A stretch of 64,000 bases of DNA from Verrucomicrobiia bacterium (GCA_019634635.1 JAHCBB010000007.1:143872-207871), one strand, 5' to 3'; positions 8,092 through 16,190 are shown, counted from the stretch's first letter. Numbers and translations are program-made. Notes: a model not told the origin generated them from the letters alone.

Positions 8092-10728
8092 ATGCTGACG
8101 CTCAACCAGATTCGCACCCAGGTCAGCGCCATCCGCCAGCGCTTCCCGGAAGCGCGGGCGGTGGGATTGCAGGTGCAGGAGCGTTGGCTTGGCCCGGCGA
8201 CCTTCCACCTCGATGGCGTGGAGCAGGTCATTGTTCAGACCGACTCCGAGCTCGCGATTCGGGAGGCCCTGACGCGGACGCCACCGGAACAGCTGGTGCT
8301 CCTCACCAGCGTTGCCGACCGGCGCTTGGGCGAAGACGTGCTGGCGCGACTGGCCCGGCGAAAACTCTTTCACATCAGTTCCAAGGAGATCCTGAAGGAA
8401 CTGTTCAAGGCGAAGGACATCGAGCCCCGCCTCGCAGGCGTTCGCTGGATGGCCGAGGCCCTCGCGGAGGCGCGGCCTGACGAAGGGTATCCTCCTGTGG
8501 CAGGTGGACGGCTCGACAGCGAGACCGCGTGGGAAATGCTCCTACGGCACAGCCTCGGGTTTCGTTCCGGAAAGCCCGACCTGCTGGACTTGATCAACTG
8601 GGCGCGCAAGCCCGAGTCCAAACCCAAGTTTGAGGCGCTGACCGAGGAGGCAGTTGCGCCCATTCAGGATTGGCTGAAGCGCCATGCCGGCAGTTCCGCC
8701 GGATTGGTCTTGGGTGCCCTGCGGGTGTCCCCTCCGGTGTCCATTCCCGCATTGGCGTTGGCGTGCCAGGTCGTATTCCGTCCGAACCCGGCCGGAGAGC
8801 TCATTGCAGCGGGAGCCCGGCTGGAGCCGATGTTCGGCGGCGAACATCCATCCGTGAAAGACGGACAGGCACTGGGCGAAACCGGGATCAAATGGCTCGT
8901 CCGCGAACTCGAAGAACCTGCGTCGGCAGCACTTCGTTCTGACCTCGAAGCCTTCGACCAGCTGCTGCGACAACTCCGCATCGAATCCTTTGCTCATCTA
9001 AGCGACGCGTCCCAGATGGGACTGGAACAGCGCTTGGGCCTGCTGGGGGAAGCCCTGTTGGCGTTCACCCAGGAACCCATGACCGAGCGCCTCCGGGTGG
9101 CGGAATCGGCGTTCACCAACGTCCAACAGCATTTTCTGGCCAACCGCGAGCCGGACCGGCTCCAACGCGCGGAGATGGCCATTCGTCTTTGCCGCTGGCG
9201 ATTGCGGGGACCAGTGCCCGTGCCGTCCGACTTTGCCGGGCTTGCCGCTGAGTATCATCAGGACGGTGGCTTTGTGGATTGGGCCCGTCGCCATCTCTTC
9301 CACGGGGACAGCCATCCTCAACTGACCCGGGCCTATCGCGAGATTCTGGCCCCCGTGGACGCGTCGCGGGAGCAGCAGAATCACCGATTCGGCTCCGCGT
9401 TGGTGGAATGGACGCTACGAGGCGGAGACGGCCTGTTCACCGTGGAAGACTTGATTCCGCGGGTCGTGGCCCCGCTGGCGAAGAAGCATCGGGTCCTGTT
9501 CCTCGTCCTGGACGGGCTGAGCCTGGCCATCCATCAGGAACTCGCCTCGGCGTTTTCTCAGCAAGGGTTCCTCGAAGCGGTTCCCGCGAATCCGGAGAAG
9601 CCTCCCTTTGCCGTCGCCGGACTTCCCACGATCACCGAGTGGTCCCGCCGGTTGCTGCTGGTGGGTCGGGAGCAGGCCGTGGCGTCTGCCGGGGAAGAGG
9701 TGGGCTTCCGCAACCATCCGGCGCTTTCGGAACACAATACCGCCGCCACGCAACCGGTGCTGTTTCTCAAAGGCAGTCTCTCGGAGCGGGACGGCATCGG
9801 CTTGAGCGAGGAGGTTCGACGCACGATCCACGAGAAGCGGCCGGTGGTGGGTGTGGTGATCAATGCCATCGACGATCACCTCCTGAAGGGGGATCAGCTC
9901 AACATGGGCTGGACCATCGAACGGGTTCCTTTGCTCCAGCAATTGCTGGCCGCCGCCACCGCGGCAGATCGGGTGGTGGTGCTCACCAGCGATCACGGTC
10001 ACATCATCGAGCACAACACGGAGACCGTCCGTCAGGAAGGAAGCGACCGTTACCGCAGCAATCAGGAGGAGCCGGAATCTCGCGAACTGGAGGTCAAGGG
10101 CGAGCGCGTCGCGCCGTTTGCCTCGGGTGGATTCATCGCTCCCTGGAGCGAGCGGATCATCTACACCAGCCGCAAGAACGGATACCACGGAGGGATTTCC
10201 CCTCAGGAGGTGATCGTGCCCCTTGCCGTGCTCGCGCAGGAAAAGAACCTGCCCTCAGGCTGGGTGGCCGTGGCTCAGCGATTGCCGGAATGGTGGTTTG
10301 CGGGTGGAGCCACCACGGAGACCAAGAAGCCGACTCCGCCCTCTCTCCCACCCGTAGCGAAGGAAGTCAGCGGGCTGCCGCTCTTCGATCCGAGAACGCC
10401 GACGCCAACTTCGACGGAGGCCGACTGGATTGGCGCGTTGCTGAAGTCCGAGGTGTTCAAATCGCAGTTGAGCCTCGCCGGGCGCGTGGCGCCTTCGGCC
10501 GAAATCATCCGCAAGACGCTCGAAGCCATCGAGGAACGGGGCGGCGCCTTGCTCCTCGTCGCCCTGTCTTCGCGAACCGGAGTTCCGGAATTCCGGCTGC
10601 CGGGAATCCTCTCCAGTTTGCGGCGCATCCTGAATGTGGAGGGGTATCCGGTGCTCTCCATCGACGACAGTTCCGGCACGGTCCGTCTCAACCGGGAACT
10701 GCTGAAATCCCAATTTGATATTCCGTAA
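8092..10728 (+). CDS. pglZ: BREX-2-like alkaline-phosphatase-superfamily protein PglZ
   Basis: An 878-aa protein with the PglZ domain of the alkaline phosphatase superfamily, the second universal BREX component. Metal-binding landmarks are visible: LFLVLDGLS with D474, LTSDHGH with D634, H635 and H637, and NGYHGGISPQE with H699. The roughly 450 N-terminal residues are the helical region typical of BREX-2 PglZ. The C-terminus has a proline-rich hinge and a small terminal domain. The true enzymatic role of PglZ in BREX is not settled: it is needed for defence, and a nuclease or phosphodiesterase activity has been proposed. An in-frame ATG at 8053 falls inside repeat copy 6 and was rejected. The gene lies between two palindrome-filled junctions. 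Confidence 0.88.
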   Translation: MLTLNQIRTQVSAIRQRFPEARAVGLQVQERWLGPATFHLDGVEQVIVQTDSELAIREALTRTPPEQLVLLTSVADRRLGEDVLARLARRKLFHISSKEILKELFKAKDIEPRLAGVRWMAEALAEARPDEGYPPVAGGRLDSETAWEMLLRHSLGFRSGKPDLLDLINWARKPESKPKFEALTEEAVAPIQDWLKRHAGSSAGLVLGALRVSPPVSIPALALACQVVFRPNPAGELIAAGARLEPMFGGEHPSVKDGQALGETGIKWLVRELEEPASAALRSDLEAFDQLLRQLRIESFAHLSDASQMGLEQRLGLLGEALLAFTQEPMTERLRVAESAFTNVQQHFLANREPDRLQRAEMAIRLCRWRLRGPVPVPSDFAGLAAEYHQDGGFVDWARRHLFHGDSHPQLTRAYREILAPVDASREQQNHRFGSALVEWTLRGGDGLFTVEDLIPRVVAPLAKKHRVLFLVLDGLSLAIHQELASAFSQQGFLEAVPANPEKPPFAVAGLPTITEWSRRLLLVGREQAVASAGEEVGFRNHPALSEHNTAATQPVLFLKGSLSERDGIGLSEEVRRTIHEKRPVVGVVINAIDDHLLKGDQLNMGWTIERVPLLQQLLAAATAADRVVVLTSDHGHIIEHNTETVRQEGSDRYRSNQEEPESRELEVKGERVAPFASGGFIAPWSERIIYTSRKNGYHGGISPQEVIVPLAVLAQEKNLPSGWVAVAQRLPEWWFAGGATTETKKPTPPSLPPVAKEVSGLPLFDPRTPTPTSTEADWIGALLKSEVFKSQLSLAGRVAPSAEIIRKTLEAIEERGGALLLVALSSRTGVPEFRLPGILSSLRRILNVEGYPVLSIDDSSGTVRLNRELLKSQFDIP

Positions 10729-10746
10729 AAAGCGACTCCGGAGGTT

Positions 10747-10842
10747 GCCCACGAATGAACACGAATCGCTACGAATGCACTCAAGGCAAAGTCACCATCG
10801 TCGCGGGTTCAAATTCGTGTGTATTCGTGCAGATTCGTGGGC
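10747..10842. repeat. BREX-junction palindrome, copy 7
   Basis: A ~96 bp palindrome between pglZ and brxD, starting 18 nt after the pglZ stop. Three CACGAAT/TACGAAT words on the left and three ATTCGTG words on the right can pair. It ends 28 nt before the brxD ATG, the longest such spacing in the set. Confidence 0.88.
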
Positions 10843-10870
10843 CCTTTACCCAATTTGATCTCCCGTAACC

Positions 10871-12187
10871 ATGACCGTCAGCCCCGAGAAACGACTCGAA
10901 ATCCTCGACGCCCTGCGTCGGGGAACCGTGCCCAAGAATGGCGTGGAAGCGCTGGCCGTCGGACTGGATCGATTCTCGACCTGCCTCGACGAGGAATTGG
11001 ACCGGGTGGGCAAGGGTGGAGCCGTCTTCAAGGCGATTCGAGGGGACTACGGATGCGGCAAGACCTTCCTGGCCCGTTGGCTTCAGGATCGAGCCCTCAA
11101 GAAGGGGTTTGCGGTCACCGAAGTCCAGATCTCGGAGACGGAAACCCCGCTCCACCGGTTGGAAACAGTCTATCGCCGACTGATCGAGCGGCTTCGGACG
11201 AATGACGTCGATGGCGGCGCCTTTCGGAGCATCGTGGATGCATGGTTCTTCGCCCTGGAGGAAGACGTGCTTGCCGCCAGCAGCGCGGAACCGACCCAGG
11301 AAGCACTCCTCGATCGAACCAACGCACTCATCGAACAACGGCTCCAGGCCGTCAGCAAAACCACTCCGCTTTTCGCCATCGCGCTGCGGGCGTATCGGAC
11401 CGCCATCACCCAGAACCAAAAGGCGGTGGCGGATGGCATCCTCGCTTGGCTGGGCGGTCAACCGTCCGTCGGGGCGGAGGCGAAGCGTGCAGCCGGCATC
11501 AAGGGAGACGTGGACCACTTTGCGGCGCTCGGCTTTCTCCAAGGGTTGCTCACTTTGCTGCGAGACTCGGGGCTCCCCGGGCTCCTGATCATTCTCGACG
11601 AGGTGGAAACCCTGCAACGCGTGCGCGGCGACGTACGGGAAAAGGCGCTCAACGCCCTTCGGCAGCTCATCGACGAGATCGACGCGGGACGCTTCCCGGG
11701 GCTTTACCTCGTCATCACGGGCACACCAGCTTTCTTTGACGGTCCGCAGGGAATCCAGCGTCTCGCTCCCCTGGCGCAACGGCTTCACGTGGACTTCACG
11801 ACGGAGGCGCGCTTTGACAACCCGAGGGCCGTTCAACTCCGGCTGTCACCATTCACCAAGGATTCGTTGGTCGAGGTGGGAACACGGGTGACCCATCTGT
11901 TCGCTCAGGGTTCGCCCCACACGGAAAGGATCCGGCAGCGGGCCGATTTCGTCCTGCTGGAGGATCTGGCGCAGGCGGTTGCCGGGAAGCTGGGCGGGAA
12001 AGTGGGCGTCGCCCCTCGGCTCTACCTCAAGAAGCTGGTCGGCGACGTCTTGGACCGCATTGATCAGTTCCCGGACTTCGATCCCCGTCGCGATTACGCG
12101 CTGACGGTAACCCCCACGGAGCTGACGTTGGTCGAGCAATCCGCCGCCGGAGTGGCGAGCGTCGACGATATCAAACTCCAGCTGTGA
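10871..12187 (+). CDS. brxD: BREX system ATP-binding protein BrxD
   Basis: A 438-aa P-loop ATPase matching BrxD, an ATPase diagnostic for BREX type 2. Walker A is GDYGCGKTF (residues 58-66) and Walker B is LLIILDEVE with D243 and E244. The region IRGDYGCGKTFLARWLQD, with the helical segment after it, is characteristic. Length and position between pglZ and the helicase gene fit the family. BrxD is thought to act with the helicase BrxHI on DNA; its precise role is unknown. There is no convincing Shine-Dalgarno before the ATG. The 28-nt leader after the palindrome repeats part of the 3' end of pglZ: both read CAATTTGAT followed closely by CCGTAA. Confidence 0.88.
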   Translation: MTVSPEKRLEILDALRRGTVPKNGVEALAVGLDRFSTCLDEELDRVGKGGAVFKAIRGDYGCGKTFLARWLQDRALKKGFAVTEVQISETETPLHRLETVYRRLIERLRTNDVDGGAFRSIVDAWFFALEEDVLAASSAEPTQEALLDRTNALIEQRLQAVSKTTPLFAIALRAYRTAITQNQKAVADGILAWLGGQPSVGAEAKRAAGIKGDVDHFAALGFLQGLLTLLRDSGLPGLLIILDEVETLQRVRGDVREKALNALRQLIDEIDAGRFPGLYLVITGTPAFFDGPQGIQRLAPLAQRLHVDFTTEARFDNPRAVQLRLSPFTKDSLVEVGTRVTHLFAQGSPHTERIRQRADFVLLEDLAQAVAGKLGGKVGVAPRLYLKKLVGDVLDRIDQFPDFDPRRDYALTVTPTELTLVEQSAAGVASVDDIKLQL

Positions 12188-12198
12188 AAACGGTGAAG

Positions 12199-12294
12199 GC
12201 CCACGAATCACAAGAATCGGCACCAATCGCAGAGAAAGGCGTGGGAAGCTGTTTTGTCCGGTCCCATTCGTGCCGATTGGTGCGATTCGTGGGC
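12199..12294. repeat. BREX-junction palindrome, copy 8
   Basis: The most diverged copy, ~96 bp, between brxD and brxHI. The outer GCCCACGAATC and GATTCGTGGGC pair perfectly. Inside, the words have drifted to CAAGAATC and CACCAATC on the left and GATTGGTG on the right. It starts 11 nt after the brxD stop and ends 20 nt before the GTG start of brxHI. Confidence 0.85.
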
Positions 12295-12314
12295 AACCTC
12301 CCCACGTTGAGCCT

Positions 12315-14432
12315 GTGAGCCACTTCGACAAGCTCCACCCAGCGCTTCAGCACCACATCGTCAATTCGCTGGGGTGGAAGGAACTTCGTCCGCTGCAGGA
12401 GCTCAGCATCGGGCCGGTTCTCGCTCGCAATCACGCCTTGCTGATCGCACCCACCGCAGGCGGCAAGACTGAATCAGCCATCTTCCCGCTCTTGTCCCGG
12501 ATGCTCACTGAAGAATGGGACGGCCTTTCCATTCTCTACATTTGCCCGCTCAAGGCGCTGCTGAACAACCTCCACGAGCGGCTGGAACACTACTTGGGTT
12601 TGGTCGGCCGCAGCTGTGCGGTCTGGCACGGCGACATCACCCAGTCGCGGCGACAGCAGATTCTCCGAACGACCCCGGATTGCCTGCTCACCACGCCGGA
12701 ATCCCTCGAAGCGATGCTGGTCTCCCGGAAGGTGGAGCACCGGCGATTCTTCGCCTCGCTGCGGGCCGTGGTGGTCGATGAGATCCATGCGTTCGCCGGT
12801 GACGACCGGGGCTGGCATCTCCTGTTCGTCTTGGAGCGAATCAGCCGTCTGGCTCCGGCCGAACCCCAGCGGATCGGGCTTTCCGCGACCGTCGGCAATC
12901 CAGACCAGTTGCTCGAATGGTTCGCAGGGCATTGCACCGGGGCCAAAACGACCGTCGTGGCGCCCTCCAGCGGCATCGCCGCGCCGGAGGTCCAGATTGA
13001 TTACGTTGGCAGCCTGGAGAACGCGGCCATTGTCATCTCATCCCTCCATCGAGGGGAGAAGCGGCTCGTCTTTTGTGACTCCCGTTCCCGTGTGGAGCAG
13101 ATCGCTGCGGCGCTCCGCAGTCATGGTGTCGAAACCTACCTTTCCCACAGTTCCCTCAGCGTCGACCAACGACGCCAAGCCGAGGCGGCGTTCAGCCAGG
13201 CCAGCAACTGCGTCATCGTCGCCACGAGCACCCTCGAGCTGGGCATCGACGTTGGGAATCTCGACCGGATCATCCAGATCGACTGCCCGAACACCGTCGC
13301 CTCGTTCCTCCAACGCATCGGACGCACCGGACGACGTCCGGGAACCCGTCGCAATTGCCTGTTCCTTGCCACGTCCCAGCCCGCACTGCATCGAACCATC
13401 GCGCTCGTCGCCTTGTGGGAAGCCGGCTTCGTGGAACCGATTTCGGCACCGGCGTCTCCCTACCACATTCTCACGCAGCAGCTTCTCGCCCTCATCCTCC
13501 AGGAGAACGGACTGGGGATCCTCGGTTTGCAGCACTGGCTGGGGCGCATCCCGTTCGTTCGGGACCTCCCGCGAGAAGAGATCCAAGGGCTGCTGGAGCA
13601 TTTGGTGCGGACGGGCATTCTGGTAGAGGACCAGGGAGTCCTCGGACTAGGTCCAACCGCAGAAGCCGACTACGGCTACCGCTATTTCAACGAACTGCTT
13701 TCAGTCTTCACAAGCCAGCCGGTCATTACCGTCCTCCACGGAAACCAAGAAGTCGGAACCGTGGACCAAGGCAATTTCCTGACCAAGGTCGAAGGCCCGC
13801 GGTTCATTGGTTTGGCAGGGCGCACCTGGCAAGTCCTCCATGTGGACTGGAAAGCCAGGAAAGCCCACGTCGAACCGGACGGCACGGGAGGGAAAACCCG
13901 ATGGCTGGGGGGATCCCCGGGGCTTTCCTTCAAACTGGCTCAAAGCATCCAGCAAGTCGCTGCCGACGAAGCCACGCCCGATCATCTCTCCAAGCGTGCG
14001 ACCGAAGCGTTGAAGGAGATCCGGGATGAATTTGCCTGGGTCCGGGCGGAGCACACCCACCTAATTCCAGCGAAGGAAACTGGTCGGACCGAGTGGTGGA
14101 CGTTCGCTGGCCAGCAGGTCAACGACACCCTGGCCGACCTTCTCCGGGATGGGCGCGAAATTGTGGCGGAAGCCGACAGCCTGACGATCCAGTTGCGGGT
14201 GGACACGGGCAAGGCCCGGAAATGCATTGAAAAGTTGCGTGGCCTTGCAGACGCCGAGATTTCAATTCAACTCGACCCCGGGGCCGATTCGGAATTCAAG
14301 TTTGCGGAGATTCTACCAAACGAGCTCAGGGGAAGGTTGGTCAACGGGAGATTAGTGAACGTTTTGCTTACTCGGCAGATTATCGATCAGCACCTGAGTT
14401 CGGCCTTCTGCAATTCGTTGCATGGCGCGTAA
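12315..14432 (+). CDS. brxHI: BREX system DEAD/DEAH-box helicase BrxHI
   Basis: A 705-aa superfamily 2 helicase of the Lhr-like type that accompanies BrxD in BREX type 2. The Q-motif/Walker A region is APTAGGKT (about 45-52), motif II is DEIH (155-158), motif III is near LSATVGN, and motif VI is IGRTGRRPG (about 335-343). It probably unwinds or translocates on DNA during defence. I chose the GTG at 12315 because MSHFDKLHPALQHHIV is the family-like N-terminus. The in-frame ATG at 12270 lies within the palindromic repeat and would add a repeat-encoded peptide. It is the last recognisable BREX gene, and no palindrome follows it. Confidence 0.87.
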   Translation: MSHFDKLHPALQHHIVNSLGWKELRPLQELSIGPVLARNHALLIAPTAGGKTESAIFPLLSRMLTEEWDGLSILYICPLKALLNNLHERLEHYLGLVGRSCAVWHGDITQSRRQQILRTTPDCLLTTPESLEAMLVSRKVEHRRFFASLRAVVVDEIHAFAGDDRGWHLLFVLERISRLAPAEPQRIGLSATVGNPDQLLEWFAGHCTGAKTTVVAPSSGIAAPEVQIDYVGSLENAAIVISSLHRGEKRLVFCDSRSRVEQIAAALRSHGVETYLSHSSLSVDQRRQAEAAFSQASNCVIVATSTLELGIDVGNLDRIIQIDCPNTVASFLQRIGRTGRRPGTRRNCLFLATSQPALHRTIALVALWEAGFVEPISAPASPYHILTQQLLALILQENGLGILGLQHWLGRIPFVRDLPREEIQGLLEHLVRTGILVEDQGVLGLGPTAEADYGYRYFNELLSVFTSQPVITVLHGNQEVGTVDQGNFLTKVEGPRFIGLAGRTWQVLHVDWKARKAHVEPDGTGGKTRWLGGSPGLSFKLAQSIQQVAADEATPDHLSKRATEALKEIRDEFAWVRAEHTHLIPAKETGRTEWWTFAGQQVNDTLADLLRDGREIVAEADSLTIQLRVDTGKARKCIEKLRGLADAEISIQLDPGADSEFKFAEILPNELRGRLVNGRLVNVLLTRQIIDQHLSSAFCNSLHGA

Positions 14433-14456
14433 CCAAATAATCGTGGAGCAAATCAA

Positions 14457-14567
14457 ATAAACGTCGTCCGGCTAAACGCCACCAACTTTCGCAGCATCAA
14501 AAGCGCTGAACTTAATTTGCCCAACCGGGTGAGCGTCGGACTCCTGTTCGCCCTGCGCGGCTTGTAG
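14457..14567 (+). pseudogene. Remnant of an AAA/OLD-type ATPase N-terminus
   Basis: The frame reads INVVRLNATNFRSIKSAELN, then LPNRVSV, then an unrelated GLLFALRGL and a TAG stop at 14565. The pattern NFRSI...LNLP...V is the usual N-terminus of RecF/OLD-like AAA ATPases, just before the Walker A loop, which is absent here. A GGAG lies 8 nt before an ATA codon at 14457 where ATG would be expected, so the start codon may also be lost. Homology stops near 14540, marking a deletion or recombination joint. Confidence 0.5.
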
Positions 14568-14629
14568 GACTCGACAAAAGGGCGGGCGATGGGGAACTGG
14601 GTCTCGATAGAGGATACTGGAACGTGCGA

Positions 14630-14750
14630 CTAAAGAGTGGGAATGAGGTGGTACGCGGCCGGGCCGCCGGGGATGAGGGAGGCGTCAATGCTCTGGTCGA
14701 ACGTGGCCAGGCGGCCGCCGCGCTTCACGGCGAGGCCAAGTGTCAATCTT
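14630..14750 (-). pseudogene. VapC (PIN-domain toxin) C-terminal remnant
   Basis: The reverse strand encodes LGLAVKRGGRLATFDQSI, then DASLIPGG and PAAYHLIPTL, ending with TAG at 14632-14630. LA(V/R)KRGGRLATFD is the last conserved acidic segment of VapC-type PIN toxins. An in-frame stop lies just upstream of the conserved part, and the N-terminal catalytic residues are missing. This is a dead fragment. Confidence 0.6.
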
Positions 14751-14763
14751 TGAACCTGTCACT

Positions 14764-14870
14764 TTAAGAGGAATTCTGGATTCGGTTCTGGTTCATCCCG
14801 GGGAGGTGTTCCGATTGGCGGTCGTTTACCGGGCACACGCCGTCGTCGTCGCCCACAATCATCAACTCGT
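14764..14870 (+). pseudogene. RadC/JAB-domain (MPN) remnant
   Basis: The frame reads LRGILDSVLVHPGEVFR, then AHAVVVAHNH. This follows the RadC consensus (RGTLNxSLVHPREVFxxA...AHNHPSGD). The metal-binding JAMM sequence is broken after HNH: QLVNR stands where PSGD is expected. No complete RadC gene surrounds it. It is a short fragment of a gene that commonly rides on integrated elements. Confidence 0.5.
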
Positions 14871-14899
14871 AAACAGAACCGATCCACCGCCGTTGCCCC

Positions 14900-15265
14900 C
14901 TACAGAAAGAAGTAGCGGTTCCGCCACTCCAGCCTTCCGTGACTCGCCCAAAGCAGCGCCAGCGCCCGGGCAATCCCTCCCACGTCATTCTGCGCGTAGC
15001 TGCGCCGGTCCACGAAGATGACGCCAGCGTGGTCGCTCCCCTGCTCGGCCCAGTTCTTGAGGAGCGGTGGAATGGTGCGAACATCAAAGGTCACCAGGGT
15101 CAGCCCCTCGGTCGCCGCTTCGCCAAGTACGAGGGCATCGGACGCCCCAAGAAAGTGGCCCCCTCTCCAGTCACGGAGGCAGAGGATCGTCGCCTCCGGC
15201 GAACGCTTCCGCACCGCCGGAGCAATGGCCGGGGACAGATGCTCGTCGGTCAGTAGCTTCAGCAT
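14900..15265 (-). CDS. DUF5615 family PIN-like protein (putative toxin)
   Basis: This 121-aa protein begins MLKLLTDEHLSPAIAPAVRK, the start of DUF5615/Mut7-C-like PIN proteins, in which the first Asp-Glu belongs to the acidic active site. LTLVTFDVRTIPPLL (residues about 55-69) provides the second acidic segment. By analogy to VapC it is a predicted RNase toxin. Its start lies 6 nt after the stop of a DUF433 gene on the same strand, the standard arrangement for these pairs. It looks intact, unlike its neighbours. Confidence 0.78.
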   Translation of the reverse strand: MLKLLTDEHLSPAIAPAVRKRSPEATILCLRDWRGGHFLGASDALVLGEAATEGLTLVTFDVRTIPPLLKNWAEQGSDHAGVIFVDRRSYAQNDVGGIARALALLWASHGRLEWRNRYFFL

Positions 15266-15271
15266 GGCGCC

Positions 15272-15709
15272 TCAGCGGGAGTCCCGCGACTTGGCGTTCA
15301 TGCGCTGGAGTCCTGGAAGAAGACGGGAAAGTGTCTCGAAACTCCCCGAGTCGTTCTCCCGGATCGCGTCCTCAATTTCGTCGGGATATCCGTCCGCATA
15401 CGCGACCGCGGCATGCACCTTGGCCTCCGGCCAGCGCAGGTGCGCGGCCACCTTGGCGGCATCATTCTGGTGATCCCGCAGCAGGGTGATCACCTGCCAG
15501 ACCGCGAGCCGGGAGCCTTGAACGTAGGCTTGGCGCCCCACCGGCGAATCCCGGAACTCGATGAAGGCGAAGTCCGCCTGGCGCAAGCTCTCGGCGAGCA
15601 GCTGGGCACCAACATCACTGGCGGACCTGCCCATGCGTTTGGCCAGGAGACGAAGCCGGCCGGCCTCGTCCTGGGAAAGTCGCACGCTGACCACGGCTGA
15701 AGCACTCAT
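15272..15709 (-). CDS. DUF433-domain protein (putative antitoxin of the DUF5615 toxin)
   Basis: A 145-aa protein with an N-terminal segment of ribbon-helix-helix character (SVRLSQDEAGRLRLLAKRM). A DUF433-like winged-helix region follows at about residues 60-115: VGRQAYVQGSRLAVWQVITL, then HLRWPEAKVHAAVAYADGYP. Such proteins act as antitoxin and autorepressor beside DUF5615 toxins. I chose the ATG at 15709 over the upstream in-frame one because a good GGAGGTG sits just before it on the reverse strand. It is the first gene of a two-gene unit running leftward. Confidence 0.75.
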   Translation of the reverse strand: MSASAVVSVRLSQDEAGRLRLLAKRMGRSASDVGAQLLAESLRQADFAFIEFRDSPVGRQAYVQGSRLAVWQVITLLRDHQNDAAKVAAHLRWPEAKVHAAVAYADGYPDEIEDAIRENDSGSFETLSRLLPGLQRMNAKSRDSR

Positions 15710-15725
15710 AGTGACACCTCCATCT

Positions 15726-15737
15726 ACTGTATGCAGT
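15726..15737. promoter_or_regulatory. Candidate autoregulatory operator of the DUF433/DUF5615 pair
   Basis: ACTGTATGCAGT is a 12-bp imperfect palindrome (ACTG/CAGT arms) 17 bp upstream of the DUF433 start. That is where antitoxin operators usually sit. This is based on position and symmetry only. Confidence 0.3.
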
Positions 15738-15920
15738 GTAACTCGACGGAAGGGTGTTGGCAATCCGGGTGTGACTTCGCGCAGCAGCCGCCGGTTTGCT
15801 CCCACAATGCGCGGTCGCCGGGAATGTCCAGATCGCCCGCACACAGGCCGTTTCCTTCATGCCCCCGTATCCACCCGGCTCACCCTGCCGTCCCGCGCTC
15901 CGCTTCGACCCGCCCGGACT

Positions 15921-16145
15921 TCAGCGGGCGCGGCCATCGCGCTCGTGCCCCGGCCTCTCGAAGAGCCGTTCCAAGGAAACGCCGAATGCCCCGGCGAAAT
16001 GCTGAAGCTCGAAATCCGCAATGCAACGGATCTGGGACTCGATCTTCGCCAGGGTCTCGCGGCTGATGTCCCAGCCGAGCAGATTCAGTTTGGCAACCAG
16101 CTCCTGCTGCGTGAGACCGGCCTTCTCGCAAAGCTGTCGAACCAC
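15921..16145 (-). CDS. XRE-family HTH regulator, start codon uncertain (possibly degraded)
   Basis: The protein reads VRQLCEKAGLTQQELVAKLN, then GWDISRETLAKIE, then GVSLERLFERP. It is a complete Cro/C1-type helix-turn-helix domain (74 aa from the GTG at 16145). Family-like sequence (RNIVGPVVRQ) extends about 9 codons upstream of that GTG, but the frame has no ATG, GTG or TTG there before a TGA at 16187-16185. Either the GTG at 16145 is used and the N-terminus is short, or the start codon was lost. Its old target was probably a neighbouring toxin gene. Confidence 0.55.
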   Translation of the reverse strand: MVRQLCEKAGLTQQELVAKLNLLGWDISRETLAKIESQIRCIADFELQHFAGAFGVSLERLFERPGHERDGRAR

Positions 16146-16176
16146 CGGACCGACAATATTTCGAGGAGGAGACCTG

Positions 16177-16190
16177 TTCTGAATTCAGAA
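16177..16190. promoter_or_regulatory. 14-bp perfect palindrome upstream of the XRE gene
   Basis: TTCTGAATTCAGAA is its own reverse complement. It sits immediately upstream of the XRE coding sequence, where an autoregulated repressor would bind. It also contains the TGA that closes the frame. Function is inferred from position and symmetry only. Confidence 0.4.
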
